This document shows positions 15,733-25,344 of a DNA stretch of 64,000 nt, in pieces. Origin of the DNA: WHSW01 sp963846565 (GTDB lineage: Bacteria > Actinomycetota > Thermoleophilia > Solirubrobacterales > 70-9); the NCBI GenBank assembly GCA_963846565.1, contig CAWJWL010000005.1:62001-126000 (forward strand). Direction: 5' to 3'. The position numbers and the translations under genes were made by a program. The notes under the pieces are model-generated. The model ran no database searches. It was not told the origin of the DNA and saw only the letters and a program-made list of their open reading frames with translations. Each line of letters begins with the position of its first letter. The stretch's first letter is position 1.

Positions 15733-17616
15733 ATGGAGCCGACCACCGCCGCACCGCCGAAGCCGAAGGCGAAAGCCACGCCCGATCAGCTCGACCAGGA
15801 CCACGGCAAGGTCCAAAAGGGGAAGGGCGCCGTCGGGTCGCTCGAGAACCCGGAGGTCTACTCGAACGTCCCCGGTCAGCTGATCCCGGCGATCGAGCGC
15901 GAGTTCGACGACTTCGACACCGAGGCGGGCAAGTTCCTCGGCGGCGAGACCGAGGAGAACGAGTTCATCGGCTTCCGGCTCAAGCAGGGTGTCTACGGGC
16001 AGCGTCAGCCCGACGTGCAGATGATCCGCACGAAGCTGCCGATGGGCGGCGTCACCCCGGAGCAGATGGATGCGTTCGCGAGCGTGATCGAGCAGTTCGC
16101 GCCGCTGGGCAAGGGCCACATCACCACGCGTCAGAACATCCAGATCCACCATGTGCCCCTGCCGGACGCCGCGAAGCTGATCCGAGAGATCTCCGCCGTC
16201 GGCCTCTCCTCGCGCGAGGGGTGCGGCAACACTGTGCGCAATGTCACCGGCGACCCCTACGCCGGGATCAGCGAGGGCGAGCCGTTCGACGTCACGCCCT
16301 ACGCCGGCGCCTACGTCCGCTACTTCGTCCGCCACCCCACCACGCAGCTGATGCCGCGGAAGATCAAGACCGCCTTCACCGGTACCGACGAGGACGTCGC
16401 GATCACCGGCATCCACGACGTCGGGTTCATCGCCCGCGAGCGCGACGGGGTTCGCGGCGTCGAGATGGTGGTCGGCGGCGGCACGTCGATCATGCCGCGG
16501 ATCGCACCCACCCTCTACGACTTCGTCGAGCTCGACAACGGCGACTACCTCAAGGTCACCGAGGCCTGCCTGCGGATCTTCGACCGCCAGGAGTGGCTGC
16601 GGGTCAACCGCGCCCGGGCGCGGATCAAGGTCCTCGTCGACAAGGTCGGCATCGAGGCCTTCCGCGAGATGGTCGACGAGGAGCTCGAGGGCGACTGGGT
16701 CAACGAGCGCGACTTCTCGATCGACCGGCTGATCTACATCCACGACGAGGAGCTGGGCGCGCCGGCCCCTCCCTCCGAGGTCTCGAGCCCCAACGGTGAC
16801 CGCTCCGAGTTCGACCGCTTCCGCGAGTCGAACGTCGCTCCGCAGCGGCAGGAGGGCTTCTCCACGGTGCAGGTCCGCGTGATCCGCGGCGACCTGACCC
16901 CGCAGCAGTTCCGCGGCCTCGCCCAGATCATGCGCGACTACACGGGCGGCTACGCCCGCACCACGGTGCATCAGAACTTCGTCCTCCGCTGGGTCCGCGA
17001 CGAGGCCGTCTACGACGTCTGGCAGCGGCTCGAGGAGCTCGGTCTCGGAGAGGCCGGTGCCGACGAGATCGCCGACGTCGTCTCATGCCCCGGCACCGAC
17101 AGCTGCAAGCTCGGGATCACGAGCTCGATGGGCCTCAACCGGGCGATCCAGGAGCGGGTCGACTCGATGGGCATCAGCGATCCGCTGACTCGCCGCGTCC
17201 ACATCAAGATGTCCGGCTGCCCGAACGGCTGCAGCCAGCACCACATCGCCAACATCGGCTTCTACGGCGCCTCGCTCAAGGTCGGCGACAAGCAGATGCC
17301 CGCATACATCCCTCACCTCGCCGGCAACTACGAGGGCGGCACGGTCGCCTACGGGCACCGGCTCAAGTCGCGCCTGCCGGCGAAGCGCGTCCCGGACGCG
17401 GTCGAGCGCTGGCTCCGCCTGTATGAGGGCGATCGCAACGGCGACGAGGCCTTCAACGACTTCGTCGAGCGGGTCGGCGTGCCCCGCTTCGAGGAGGAGG
17501 TCAAGGACCTGACTCTCCCCGCGGAGTTCAACCTCGAGACGATGAACGAGTTCATCGACTGGAGCCGCTCCGAGCCCTACAAGGTCGAGCGCGGCGAGGG
17601 CGAGTGCGCGATCTGA
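15733..17616 (+). CDS. Ferredoxin-dependent sulfite (or nitrite) reductase
   Basis: A 627-residue siroheme/[4Fe-4S] enzyme with the duplicated nitrite/sulfite reductase fold. Cluster ligands are C452 and C458 (SCPGTDSC) and C496 and C500 (SGCPNGC). HITTRQNIQIHHV and SREGCGNTVRNVTGD are in the N half. Sulfite is the more likely substrate because the APS reductase gene follows with a 1-base overlap (TGATG) and other sulfate assimilation genes lie downstream. ATG 15733 comes 8 bases after TATTAT with no Shine-Dalgarno, so the transcript is probably leaderless. Confidence 0.9.
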   Translation: MEPTTAAPPKPKAKATPDQLDQDHGKVQKGKGAVGSLENPEVYSNVPGQLIPAIEREFDDFDTEAGKFLGGETEENEFIGFRLKQGVYGQRQPDVQMIRTKLPMGGVTPEQMDAFASVIEQFAPLGKGHITTRQNIQIHHVPLPDAAKLIREISAVGLSSREGCGNTVRNVTGDPYAGISEGEPFDVTPYAGAYVRYFVRHPTTQLMPRKIKTAFTGTDEDVAITGIHDVGFIARERDGVRGVEMVVGGGTSIMPRIAPTLYDFVELDNGDYLKVTEACLRIFDRQEWLRVNRARARIKVLVDKVGIEAFREMVDEELEGDWVNERDFSIDRLIYIHDEELGAPAPPSEVSSPNGDRSEFDRFRESNVAPQRQEGFSTVQVRVIRGDLTPQQFRGLAQIMRDYTGGYARTTVHQNFVLRWVRDEAVYDVWQRLEELGLGEAGADEIADVVSCPGTDSCKLGITSSMGLNRAIQERVDSMGISDPLTRRVHIKMSGCPNGCSQHHIANIGFYGASLKVGDKQMPAYIPHLAGNYEGGTVAYGHRLKSRLPAKRVPDAVERWLRLYEGDRNGDEAFNDFVERVGVPRFEEEVKDLTLPAEFNLETMNEFIDWSRSEPYKVERGEGECAI

Positions 17617-18377
17617 TGGCCGGGCGCGCGATCACCCTCGACCTCCCGGCGGTCAACGGAAACGGAAACGGCAATGGCAACGGCAACGGCCATGGAGCGC
17701 CGGTGCTGCCGATGATCGCCGGTGAGCTCGTCGACCCCGCGGAGCTCGCGGCCGAGGTCGACGCTCTCAGCGCACCTGAGGCGGTCGCGTGGGCGATCGA
17801 GCGCTTCCATCCCGACCTGCGCTTCGCGGTCTCGTTTCAGAAGACGAGCTCGGTGATGATCGACATGGCGCTCGAGATCGAGCCCGAGGCGCGGTTCTTC
17901 TACGTCGACACCGGTTTGCTCTTCCCGGAGACCTACGCCACCCGCGACGCGCTTGCCGAGCGCTACGGGATCGAGTTCGAGCGGATCGCGGACACCGAGA
18001 TCGCGGATCTCGTGCGAGGCGACCCGGACGGCTGCTGCGCCGAGCGCAAGGTCGAGCTCATGCACGAGGCACTCGACGAGGCGAGCTGCTGGGTGTCCGG
18101 AATCCGCCGCGTCGACGGCGAGACCCGAGCGCACGCTCCGAAGTTCGGCTGGGACGAGCGGTTCGGCCTCTGGAAGCTCAACCCCCTCGCCGACTGGGAC
18201 GAGAAGCGGGTCTGGAGCTACATCAAGGACCACCGCGTGCCCTACAACTCGCTCCACGACCAGGGCTATCCGTCGATCGGATGCATGCCCTGCACGACCG
18301 TCGCGCTCGAGGGCGCCGGCGAGCGCGCCGGCCGCTGGGCCGGCACCGACCGCACCGAGTGCGGCATCCACGGCTGA
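17616..18377 (+). CDS. cysH: Adenylylsulfate (APS) reductase, thioredoxin-dependent
   Basis: A 253-residue enzyme reducing APS to sulfite. The PAPS/APS reductase fold shows FAVSFQKTSSVMIDMA, FFYVDTGLLFPETY and WVSGIRR. The cluster cysteines CC (140-141) and CMPC (223, 226) mark the [4Fe-4S] APS-reducing type rather than the cluster-free PAPS type, and ECGIHG at the end holds the catalytic Cys. ATG 17616 overlaps the sulfite reductase stop (TGATG), implying coupled translation. A short Asn-Gly repeat (residues about 11-22) forms a flexible N-terminal linker encoded by a simple 6-base DNA repeat. Confidence 0.88.
   Translation: MAGRAITLDLPAVNGNGNGNGNGNGHGAPVLPMIAGELVDPAELAAEVDALSAPEAVAWAIERFHPDLRFAVSFQKTSSVMIDMALEIEPEARFFYVDTGLLFPETYATRDALAERYGIEFERIADTEIADLVRGDPDGCCAERKVELMHEALDEASCWVSGIRRVDGETRAHAPKFGWDERFGLWKLNPLADWDEKRVWSYIKDHRVPYNSLHDQGYPSIGCMPCTTVALEGAGERAGRWAGTDRTECGIHG
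17658..17691 (+). repeat. Simple AAYGGN hexanucleotide repeat encoding Asn-Gly
   Basis: About six tandem copies of a six-base unit (AACGGA, AACGGC, AATGGC) within cysH encode alternating Asn and Gly. It is a candidate for length change by slippage; any effect would be limited to the N-terminal linker. Confidence 0.7.
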
Positions 18378-18401
18378 CCAGAGGCCCCGGTCAGCCTCGG
18401 C

Positions 18402-21400
18402 TCAGGGCGTGATCTCCCAGAGCCTGGTCGCGCTGGTGCTGTTGCCCGCCCGGTCGATGGCGCGGACGACGAAGCGGTGGCCCTCGGGGGCGATGACCGG
18501 GTCGAAGTTGTAGGCCTTCGGCGAGCCGCAGGGGGAGGCCGGCGGGTCGTCGACGAAGCAGGTGAAGCGAGCGTCCGGATCGCTCGATGAGAACTCGAAG
18601 TTCGCCGTCAGGCTGGTGGTCTGACCCGATGGGCCGGCATCGATCTGAACGTCGGGCGGCGTCGTGTCGACCGTGAAGCGCCGCCGGACGGGCTCCGATC
18701 GGTTGCCCACGGGGTCGATCGCAATGACGCTGAGCCTGTAGGTCCCTTCGGCCAGCCCGGAGTAGACCTTCGGCGAGGTGCAGGGCGTGAACCCGACCCC
18801 GGAGCCGAGCTGGCAGCGCAACTTCGCGCTCGGATCGCCCGTGGAGAACTCGAACGTGGCCGTCGTCACCTTGATGTGTCGCTTCGGCCCCGAGTCGATC
18901 TGGACCGGCGGGGCCGTGTTGTCGAGCGCCGCCTCGAAGGCGCCGATGTCGGAGCCGTCGCCGCCCGCGGCGTTGTCGACGACCTCCTGGTCGGCGGGAC
19001 GCGGCTGTCCGCGCTGGTCGGTGCTCATGCCCGCGGCCGCCTTGCCCTGGTCGAGCGCCGGGCTCGCGTAGGGGAGCGCCATCGTCTTCGTCGGGCCGCC
19101 GTTGTCGGCGAGCGGGCCGAGCTGCGGGTTGGTGTTGGTGAGGTCGGTGGGCTGGTTGAAGGCGCAGCTGTTGGTGGAGTCGAGGTTGTGGCCCTGGGAG
19201 GTCAGAGGGTCACTCTCGGCCCCGGCCGCGCAGTTGAGGCCGCCGCCGAGCGGGTTGGCGACGATCGAGCTCTTCATCGTGGTCGTGCTGCCATCGAGGC
19301 GAAGGATGTTCGCCGCGTCGCCGCTGACGGTGTTCGTGTTCGCGGCGATTGTCGAGTTCTCGATCGTGGCCGTGCCGTCGTTGCGGAGCCCGCCCACGGT
19401 GTCGTCCTGGGCCCCTGTCGTCGAGTTGCCCGAGATCGTCGAGTTGCTCAACGTCAGCGTGCCGAGGTTGTCGACCCCCCCGCCGGAGAAGGAGGTTGTG
19501 TTGCCGGAGATCGTCGAGTCGCGCACGGTCAAGGTGCCCCCATTGGAGATCCCGCCGCCTGTGCTGCCGGTGTTTCCGCTAATCACCACGCCCTCGAGCG
19601 TCAGCGTGGCGCTGTTCCGGATGCCGGCGCCGTCGCTCGCAGATCCGTCGGCCACCGTCAACCCGGAAATCCGGCTGACCCCCGAGTTGAGGGTGAAGAT
19701 TCGGTAGTTGCCACCGGCGTCTCTGCGCACGGTCAGCTGATCGGCTCCAGGGCCGGCGATGTCGACGCTGCCGCTGATCGCCGGCAGCGCGCTCTGCAGG
19801 TTGATCGTGCCGGTGACGCCTGGAGCGAAGCTGATCGGGTCGGTCGACGCGGGGTCGCCGTTGGCATCTGCGATCGCCTGGCGCAGAGAACCGGGACCGG
19901 AGTCGTTGGTGGTCGTGACCACGGAGCCGCCCGACCCCAGCTCCAACGCACCGATGTCCGAGCCGTCACCGCCGGCTGCCGCGGGGATGCCGGGAAGGTC
20001 GACTGGGCGCGGATTCCCGCGCTGGTCGGTGGTCATGCCCGTGGCCGCCTTGCCCTTGTCGAGCGCCGGGCTCGTCCCGGCGAGCGCCATCGTCTTCGTC
20101 GGGCCGCCGTTGTCGGCGAGCGGGACGAGTTGCGGGTTGGTGTTGGTGAGGTCGGTGGGCTGGTTGAAGCCGCAGCTGTCGGCGGAGTCGAGGTTGTGGC
20201 CCTGGGACGTCACGGTTGCGCCGGAGATCACGCAGCTGGTGCTGCCCGCCTGCGGGTTGGCGACGATCGTGCTCTTCACCGTCAGCCCGCCGGCGGAGAC
20301 GAACACGTTCGCCGAGCCGCCCGGGCCGTTCATCGAGTTGGCGGCGATCGTCGAGTTCTCGATCGTCGTTGGCCCGCCCACCAAGACCCCGCCGACGGAG
20401 TTGGGTGAAGCGGTGTTGCCGGTGACGGTCGAGTTCTGCATCTTGAGCGTCGCGCCCTGGTTGTGGATGCCGCCCGCGCCCGAGGCCGGGGGCGCGTTGC
20501 CGCTGATCAGGACGCGCTCGAGCGTCACCTGCCCTGACCCGCTGTAGATCGCGGCGCCGCTGTTGTCCGCGAGCGTCGAGTCTCGGACCGTCAACGTGCC
20601 GCCGTCGCCGTGGACGATCCCGCCGCCGAAGTCGGCGTGGTTGCCGCTTATCGCCACGTTCTCCAAAGTCAGATTGCCGGTGTTCCAGACGCCACCTCCG
20701 GACCCTTCCGATCCGTTGGCGATCGTCAGCCCGGCGATCCGGGCGGTCCCCGAGATGAGGGTGAAGATCCGGTAGTCGCCGCCGGTGTCTCTGCGCACGG
20801 TCAGCTGAGCGGCTCCGGGGCCCGCGATGTCGAGACCGGCGCCGAGTGTCGGCAGCGCGCTGTGCAGGTTGATCGTCCCGGTGACGCCGGGCGCGAATGT
20901 GATCACGTCGGGCGCGGGGTTGCCGTTCGCGTCAGTGATCGCCTGGCGAAGCGAGCCGGGGCCTGAGTCATTGTTGTTCACGACCACAAGCGTCGACAAC
21001 TGTGACTCGAAGGCCCCGATGTCGGAGTGGTCGCCACCTGCTGCGGCGGGGATACCCGGGTGGTCGAATGGCCGCGACTCTCCACGCTGATCCGCAAAGA
21101 CCCCCGAGGGCGCGATGCCCTTGTCGATCGCCCGGCTCGTCAGGGCGAGCTGCATCGTCGGGGTGCTGCCGCCGTTGTCGCCGAGGGGCTCCAGCCCCGG
21201 GTCTCTGTTGAGGAAGTCTGTCGACTGATTGAACCCGCAGCTGTTCGCTGACTCGAGGTTGAAGCCCTGCGAGTTCATCGTGCCCCCCGCAACCTTGCAG
21301 TTGACACCGCCCCCATTCGGATTGCCGACGATCGTGCTCTTCACGGTCGTGGCACTGCCGGGGTCGCGATAGATGTTCGCCGCCTCGCCGCCGGCCGAGT

Positions 21401-23471
21401 TCGCGTTCGCGGCCACGGTCGAGTTCTGGATCGTCAAGGTCCCGTCGTTCCAGATGCCGCCGGCGGATCCAATCGACCCCGCGGTGTTGCCCGCGATCGT
21501 CGAGGTGCTGACCGTGAGCGTGCCGCGGTTCTCGATCCCACCCCCGGTGACCGCGGAGGTCGTGTTGCCGGAGACCGTCGACTCGAGCACTGTCGTCGTT
21601 CCCCAGTTGGTGACTCCGCCGGCGCGAAGGTTCGCCTGGTTCCCGGTCACCGTCGCGCGGAAGAGCAACAGCTTGGCGTTCGCAGGGACGAAAACTCCGC
21701 CGACGGCGCCCAGCCCGTTCGCGATCGTCAGCCCCGAGATCTGGGCGTCTGCCCCGGTGGCGAGATCGAAGACCGGGTACTCGCCGCCGCTGTCTCTGCG
21801 CACGGTCAGGGAATCTGCGCTGGGTCCCTCGATGCGTACACGGTCGAGCGTCGGCAGCTTGCTCTGCAGGTTGATCGTCCCGGTTACGGCGGGCGCAACG
21901 ATGATCCTGTCGTGGCCAGGAGCGGCATTTGCGTCGATAATCGCCTGGCGCAATGAACCGGCTCCGGAGTCGTTCGTGTTCGCCACCGTGAGCACCGACC
22001 GCTGCAGCTCGTAGGCGCCGATGTCGGATCCGTCACCACCGGCTACGGAGAGAAGGGGCTGGTCGAACGGACGCGTTTGCCCGCGCTGGTCGGTGGTCAT
22101 CCCCGCCTCGGCCACACCTCGATCGAGTGCCGGGCTCCAGAGAGGTAGAGCCATCGTCCGGGTCTGGCCGCCGTTGTCAGCCAGGGCGCTCAGCTCGGGG
22201 TTCGTGTTATCCAGGTCCGTGGACTGGTTGAAGCCGCAGCTGTTGGCGGATTCGAGGTTGAAGCCCTGCGAGCTGATCGTGCCGTTGTTACCGTCGACGC
22301 AGTTCGGTGTGCCACCGAGCGGGTCGGCGACGATCGAGTTCTTCACCGTCACCGTGTCGAGGTCGCCGTAGAGGTTCGCTGCATCGGAGCCGGCGGTGGC
22401 CCTGTTCGCTGCGATCGTCGAGTTCAGGATCGTCGTCGGCCCGCGGGACAGAATGCCCCCTGCGTCAGCGCCGGCGAAGGGGTCGGAGTTGTTGCCCGTG
22501 ACCGTCGAGTTGCGGACCGTCATCGTGCCCTCGTTCGCGACGCCTCCTCCGCCCCAGCTGTTGTATGCCCCAAAGTTCAACCCCGCCTTGCCCGAGTTAC
22601 CGCTGATCAGCGCGCGGTCCACGGTCGCCTGCCCAGTAGGAAGGTTGTGGATCCCGGAGCCCGCGTTGTTGGAGATCGTCGTCTCGGTCACCGTCAGCGT
22701 GCCCTCGCTCGTGATCCCGCCGTCGTAGACGAGCACGGTCCCGCGGGTGTTGCCCGAGATCGTCGAGCGACTCACCGTCATCGTGCCGGGGTAGGCATAG
22801 ATCCCGCCGCCGCTGTTGTTGGCCACCGTCACCCGCTCCAGCGTCGTCGTGCCGCTGGCGGCGATTCCCCCGCCTTGAAATGCTTTGTTCCCAGAGATCG
22901 TCGAATCGCGCACGGTCAGAGTTCCCGAGCTGTGTATCCCGCCGCCGACGCTGGCCTCACTGCCCGCCACGACCACCTGCTCGAGGGTAAGGGTGGAACT
23001 GTTGTCGATCGCGCCGCCCCTGCCGCTGAGGCTGTAGGTCGCGCCGCTCGTGATCCTCATCCCGGAGACCCGGTTCGTCCCTCCCGAGAAGGTGAAGATC
23101 CGATCGTCGAGGTCGTGCTCAGGGTCGGGAGACTCGTCGTTGCGAACGGTCAGGTGGGCTGTACCGGGCCCGGCAATGGTCACACTCTGGGTGACCGTCG
23201 GCAGCGGACTCTGGAGGCTGATGATGCCGCTGGCGCCGATGAGGACGTCGTCAGCGCCAGGCGCGCTGTTCGCGGTCTGCATCGCCAGCCGGAGCGACCC
23301 TCCACCTGCGTCGTTCGTGTTGGTGACGATGAACGTCGCGGCCTCCGCGCTCGCGTTCGGTAACAGCCACGCGAGCCCGACGAGCACGAACAGCAAGGGA
23401 CGTGAGCCAGTACGGCGACGACCGCTGCGGACTACCGCCGCTGGCGACGTCCGCCGCTTCCCATGCCCCAC
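18402..23471 (-). CDS. Giant secreted multi-module parallel beta-helix protein
   Basis: 1689 residues. A signal peptide (LLFVLVGLAWLLPNASA) precedes four similar modules starting near residues 48, 493, 829 and 1184. Each opens with TNDSGxGSLRQAI.DAN, then TGTINLQSxLP, an IAGPGA..LTVRRD strand, and short beta-helix turns (LTVRDSTISGN, IENSTIAAN). Each closes with NGGxTxTMAL..SPALDxG, DQRGxxRP and GDGSDIGAFE, like choice-of-anchor Q proteins. From about 1522, two Ig-like repeats follow (TAPPVQIDSGP, TPPDVQIDAGP). It is likely an extracellular or surface protein, possibly polysaccharide-binding. GTG start. It separates two blocks of sulfate assimilation genes on the other strand. Confidence 0.85.
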   Translation of the reverse strand: MGHGKRRTSPAAVVRSGRRRTGSRPLLFVLVGLAWLLPNASAEAATFIVTNTNDAGGGSLRLAMQTANSAPGADDVLIGASGIISLQSPLPTVTQSVTIAGPGTAHLTVRNDESPDPEHDLDDRIFTFSGGTNRVSGMRITSGATYSLSGRGGAIDNSSTLTLEQVVVAGSEASVGGGIHSSGTLTVRDSTISGNKAFQGGGIAASGTTTLERVTVANNSGGGIYAYPGTMTVSRSTISGNTRGTVLVYDGGITSEGTLTVTETTISNNAGSGIHNLPTGQATVDRALISGNSGKAGLNFGAYNSWGGGGVANEGTMTVRNSTVTGNNSDPFAGADAGGILSRGPTTILNSTIAANRATAGSDAANLYGDLDTVTVKNSIVADPLGGTPNCVDGNNGTISSQGFNLESANSCGFNQSTDLDNTNPELSALADNGGQTRTMALPLWSPALDRGVAEAGMTTDQRGQTRPFDQPLLSVAGGDGSDIGAYELQRSVLTVANTNDSGAGSLRQAIIDANAAPGHDRIIVAPAVTGTINLQSKLPTLDRVRIEGPSADSLTVRRDSGGEYPVFDLATGADAQISGLTIANGLGAVGGVFVPANAKLLLFRATVTGNQANLRAGGVTNWGTTTVLESTVSGNTTSAVTGGGIENRGTLTVSTSTIAGNTAGSIGSAGGIWNDGTLTIQNSTVAANANSAGGEAANIYRDPGSATTVKSTIVGNPNGGGVNCKVAGGTMNSQGFNLESANSCGFNQSTDFLNRDPGLEPLGDNGGSTPTMQLALTSRAIDKGIAPSGVFADQRGESRPFDHPGIPAAAGGDHSDIGAFESQLSTLVVVNNNDSGPGSLRQAITDANGNPAPDVITFAPGVTGTINLHSALPTLGAGLDIAGPGAAQLTVRRDTGGDYRIFTLISGTARIAGLTIANGSEGSGGGVWNTGNLTLENVAISGNHADFGGGIVHGDGGTLTVRDSTLADNSGAAIYSGSGQVTLERVLISGNAPPASGAGGIHNQGATLKMQNSTVTGNTASPNSVGGVLVGGPTTIENSTIAANSMNGPGGSANVFVSAGGLTVKSTIVANPQAGSTSCVISGATVTSQGHNLDSADSCGFNQPTDLTNTNPQLVPLADNGGPTKTMALAGTSPALDKGKAATGMTTDQRGNPRPVDLPGIPAAAGGDGSDIGALELGSGGSVVTTTNDSGPGSLRQAIADANGDPASTDPISFAPGVTGTINLQSALPAISGSVDIAGPGADQLTVRRDAGGNYRIFTLNSGVSRISGLTVADGSASDGAGIRNSATLTLEGVVISGNTGSTGGGISNGGTLTVRDSTISGNTTSFSGGGVDNLGTLTLSNSTISGNSTTGAQDDTVGGLRNDGTATIENSTIAANTNTVSGDAANILRLDGSTTTMKSSIVANPLGGGLNCAAGAESDPLTSQGHNLDSTNSCAFNQPTDLTNTNPQLGPLADNGGPTKTMALPYASPALDQGKAAAGMSTDQRGQPRPADQEVVDNAAGGDGSDIGAFEAALDNTAPPVQIDSGPKRHIKVTTATFEFSTGDPSAKLRCQLGSGVGFTPCTSPKVYSGLAEGTYRLSVIAIDPVGNRSEPVRRRFTVDTTPPDVQIDAGPSGQTTSLTANFEFSSSDPDARFTCFVDDPPASPCGSPKAYNFDPVIAPEGHRFVVRAIDRAGNSTSATRLWEITP

Positions 23472-23673
23472 GACTGCAGCCCCCCAATCGGACCCTCGCT
23501 TGCGGGCGATCGGAGGGCCTCCGGCGGCCGACCGCAGCCCCTTGTGACGAACATAACGCAGTCGTGGCGGAAGTCAAGGACGCGGTTCTTGTCTGCCTCA
23601 CTCAAGATTGATGGCGGACTCGCTACCCTCGCCAGGCTGAAAAGACGACACACGAAGTTTGGAGAACGAGAAC

Positions 23674-24759
23674 GTGCCTGAGACATCCGCCCCCACGACC
23701 CTGGAGTTGCAGCTGAGCAGCCGTCAGGCGTCGGATTTCGAGCTGCTCGGCAATGGCGGCTTCGCCCCGCTGACCGGCTTCATGGGCTCGGCCGACCACC
23801 AGTCGGTCTGCAACGACATGCGCCTCACTTCGGGTCAGATCTGGCCCATCCCGATCACGCTCGCGACCGACCTCGAGTGCTCCGTCGGCGACGTGGTCGA
23901 GCTGGCCGCGCCGAACGGCAAGGCGCTCGGTCGCCTAAAGGTCGAGGAGATCTACGAGAAGGACGTCGAGCTCGAGGCCGAGAAGGTCTACCGGACCACC
24001 GACAACGAGCATCCCGGCGTCGCCGCCATCCGCGAGGAGGGCGCACGCTGCCTCGCCGGCACGATCGAGGTCGACGCGCTCCCGGATCACGAGGACGCGT
24101 TCATGAAGCGCTACCAGACGACCGAGGAGTCGAAGAAGGCGTTTGCCGACCGCGGCTGGAAGCGCATCGTCGCGTTCCAGACCCGCAACCCGATCCACCG
24201 GGCGCACGAGTACCTCACCAAGGCCGCCCTCGAGATCTGCGACGGCCTCTACATCCACCCGCTGATCGGTGAGACCAAGAAGGGCGACATCCCCGCTGAC
24301 GTGCGGATGAAGTGCTACGAGGTCCTGATGGACAACTACTACCACCCGGACCACGTGATGCTCGGGGTCAACCCCGGCAAGATGCACTACGCCGGTCCGC
24401 GTGAGGCAGTGCTCCACGCGATCATCCGCCGGAACTACGGCTGCACCCATTTCATCGTCGGGCGCGACCACGCCGGCGTCGGTGACTACTACGGCACCTA
24501 CGACGCGCAGCGGATCTTCGACGACATCGACACGAACGAGCTCGGGATCACCCCCCTGTTCTTCGAGCACACGTTCTGGTGCAACGAGTGCGAGGGCATG
24601 GGCTCGGCGAAGACCTGTCCGCACCCCCAGGAGTCGCATCTCTTCCTCTCCGGGACGAAGGTGCGCGAGATGCTCGAGGCCGGCGAGAAGCCGCCGCACG
24701 AGTTCTCACGGGACGAGGTTGCCACGATCCTGATCGACGCCTACAAGGAGGGCATCTGA
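23674..24759 (+). CDS. sat: Sulfate adenylyltransferase (ATP sulfurylase)
   Basis: A 361-residue enzyme that activates sulfate with ATP to make APS. Active-site motifs are present: FQTRNPIHRAHEYL (QxRNPxHxxHE), GVNPGKMHYAGPREAVLHA, FIVGRDHAGVG and LSGTKVREML. I chose GTG 23674 because GGAG stands about 9 bases upstream; TTG 23659 is in frame. The stop overlaps the APS kinase start (TGATG). The 200-base gap upstream, shared with the divergent beta-helix gene, must hold the promoter; no clear operator was found. Confidence 0.92.
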   Translation: MPETSAPTTLELQLSSRQASDFELLGNGGFAPLTGFMGSADHQSVCNDMRLTSGQIWPIPITLATDLECSVGDVVELAAPNGKALGRLKVEEIYEKDVELEAEKVYRTTDNEHPGVAAIREEGARCLAGTIEVDALPDHEDAFMKRYQTTEESKKAFADRGWKRIVAFQTRNPIHRAHEYLTKAALEICDGLYIHPLIGETKKGDIPADVRMKCYEVLMDNYYHPDHVMLGVNPGKMHYAGPREAVLHAIIRRNYGCTHFIVGRDHAGVGDYYGTYDAQRIFDDIDTNELGITPLFFEHTFWCNECEGMGSAKTCPHPQESHLFLSGTKVREMLEAGEKPPHEFSRDEVATILIDAYKEGI

Positions 24760-25316
24760 TGACTGACGAAGACAACAACGGCTTCTGCCTCTGGTTCACC
24801 GGCCTCTCGGGGTCGGGCAAGTCCACGATCACCACGCATCTGGTCAAGGGCCTGCGCAAGCGCGGCTCCCAGCTCGAGGTGCTCGACGGCGACGTCGTGC
24901 GCGAGAACCTCTCGAAGGGGCTCGGCTTCTCGAAGGAGGACCGCGACACCAACATCCGCCGGATCGCGTTCGTCGCCAACCTGCTCTCCCGCAACGGGGT
25001 GCCGGTGATCACCGCGGCGATCTCGCCCTACAAGGACATCCGCAACGAGGCGCGCGAGATGATGGGCGAGCGCTTCATCGAGGCCTACGTCAAGGCCTCG
25101 GTCGAGGTGTGCGAGCAGCGCGACGTCAAGGGCCTCTACGCGAAGGCCCGCTCGGGTGAGATCAAGGAGTTCACGGGCGTTTCCGACCCCTACGAGCCGC
25201 CGGAGAACCCGGAGCTGATCATCGACACCGAGCAGCAGTCGCCGGAGGAGTCGGCCGACCAGATCCTCACGTACCTCGAGGAGCGCGGCCTGATCCCCGC
25301 AGCGGTCGCCGCCTAG
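24759..25316 (+). CDS. cysC: Adenylylsulfate (APS) kinase
   Basis: A 185-residue kinase phosphorylating APS to PAPS. The P-loop GLSGSGKST is at about 15-23, followed by LDGDVVRENLSKGLGFS, SPYKDIRNEAR, FIEAYVKASVEVCEQRDVKGLY and GVSDPYEPPENPEL. ATG 24759 overlaps the sat stop by one base. Because the reductase in this window is the APS type, this kinase probably supplies PAPS for sulfotransferases or nucleotide balance rather than for sulfite formation. Confidence 0.93.
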   Translation: MTDEDNNGFCLWFTGLSGSGKSTITTHLVKGLRKRGSQLEVLDGDVVRENLSKGLGFSKEDRDTNIRRIAFVANLLSRNGVPVITAAISPYKDIRNEAREMMGERFIEAYVKASVEVCEQRDVKGLYAKARSGEIKEFTGVSDPYEPPENPELIIDTEQQSPEESADQILTYLEERGLIPAAVAA

Positions 25317-25329
25317 CCGGAACGCAAGC

Positions 25330-25335
25330 TAGATT
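25330..25335 (+). promoter_or_regulatory. Putative -10 box of leaderless acyltransferase gene
   Basis: TAGATT, 9 bases before ATG 25345, with no Shine-Dalgarno. Confidence 0.4.
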
Positions 25336-25344
25336 GCGGCGCCG

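Noticed and set aside
18876..20408. A 510-codon plus-strand frame inside the beta-helix gene
   Set aside because: It is a repetitive shadow of the minus-strand repeats with no recognisable domain.
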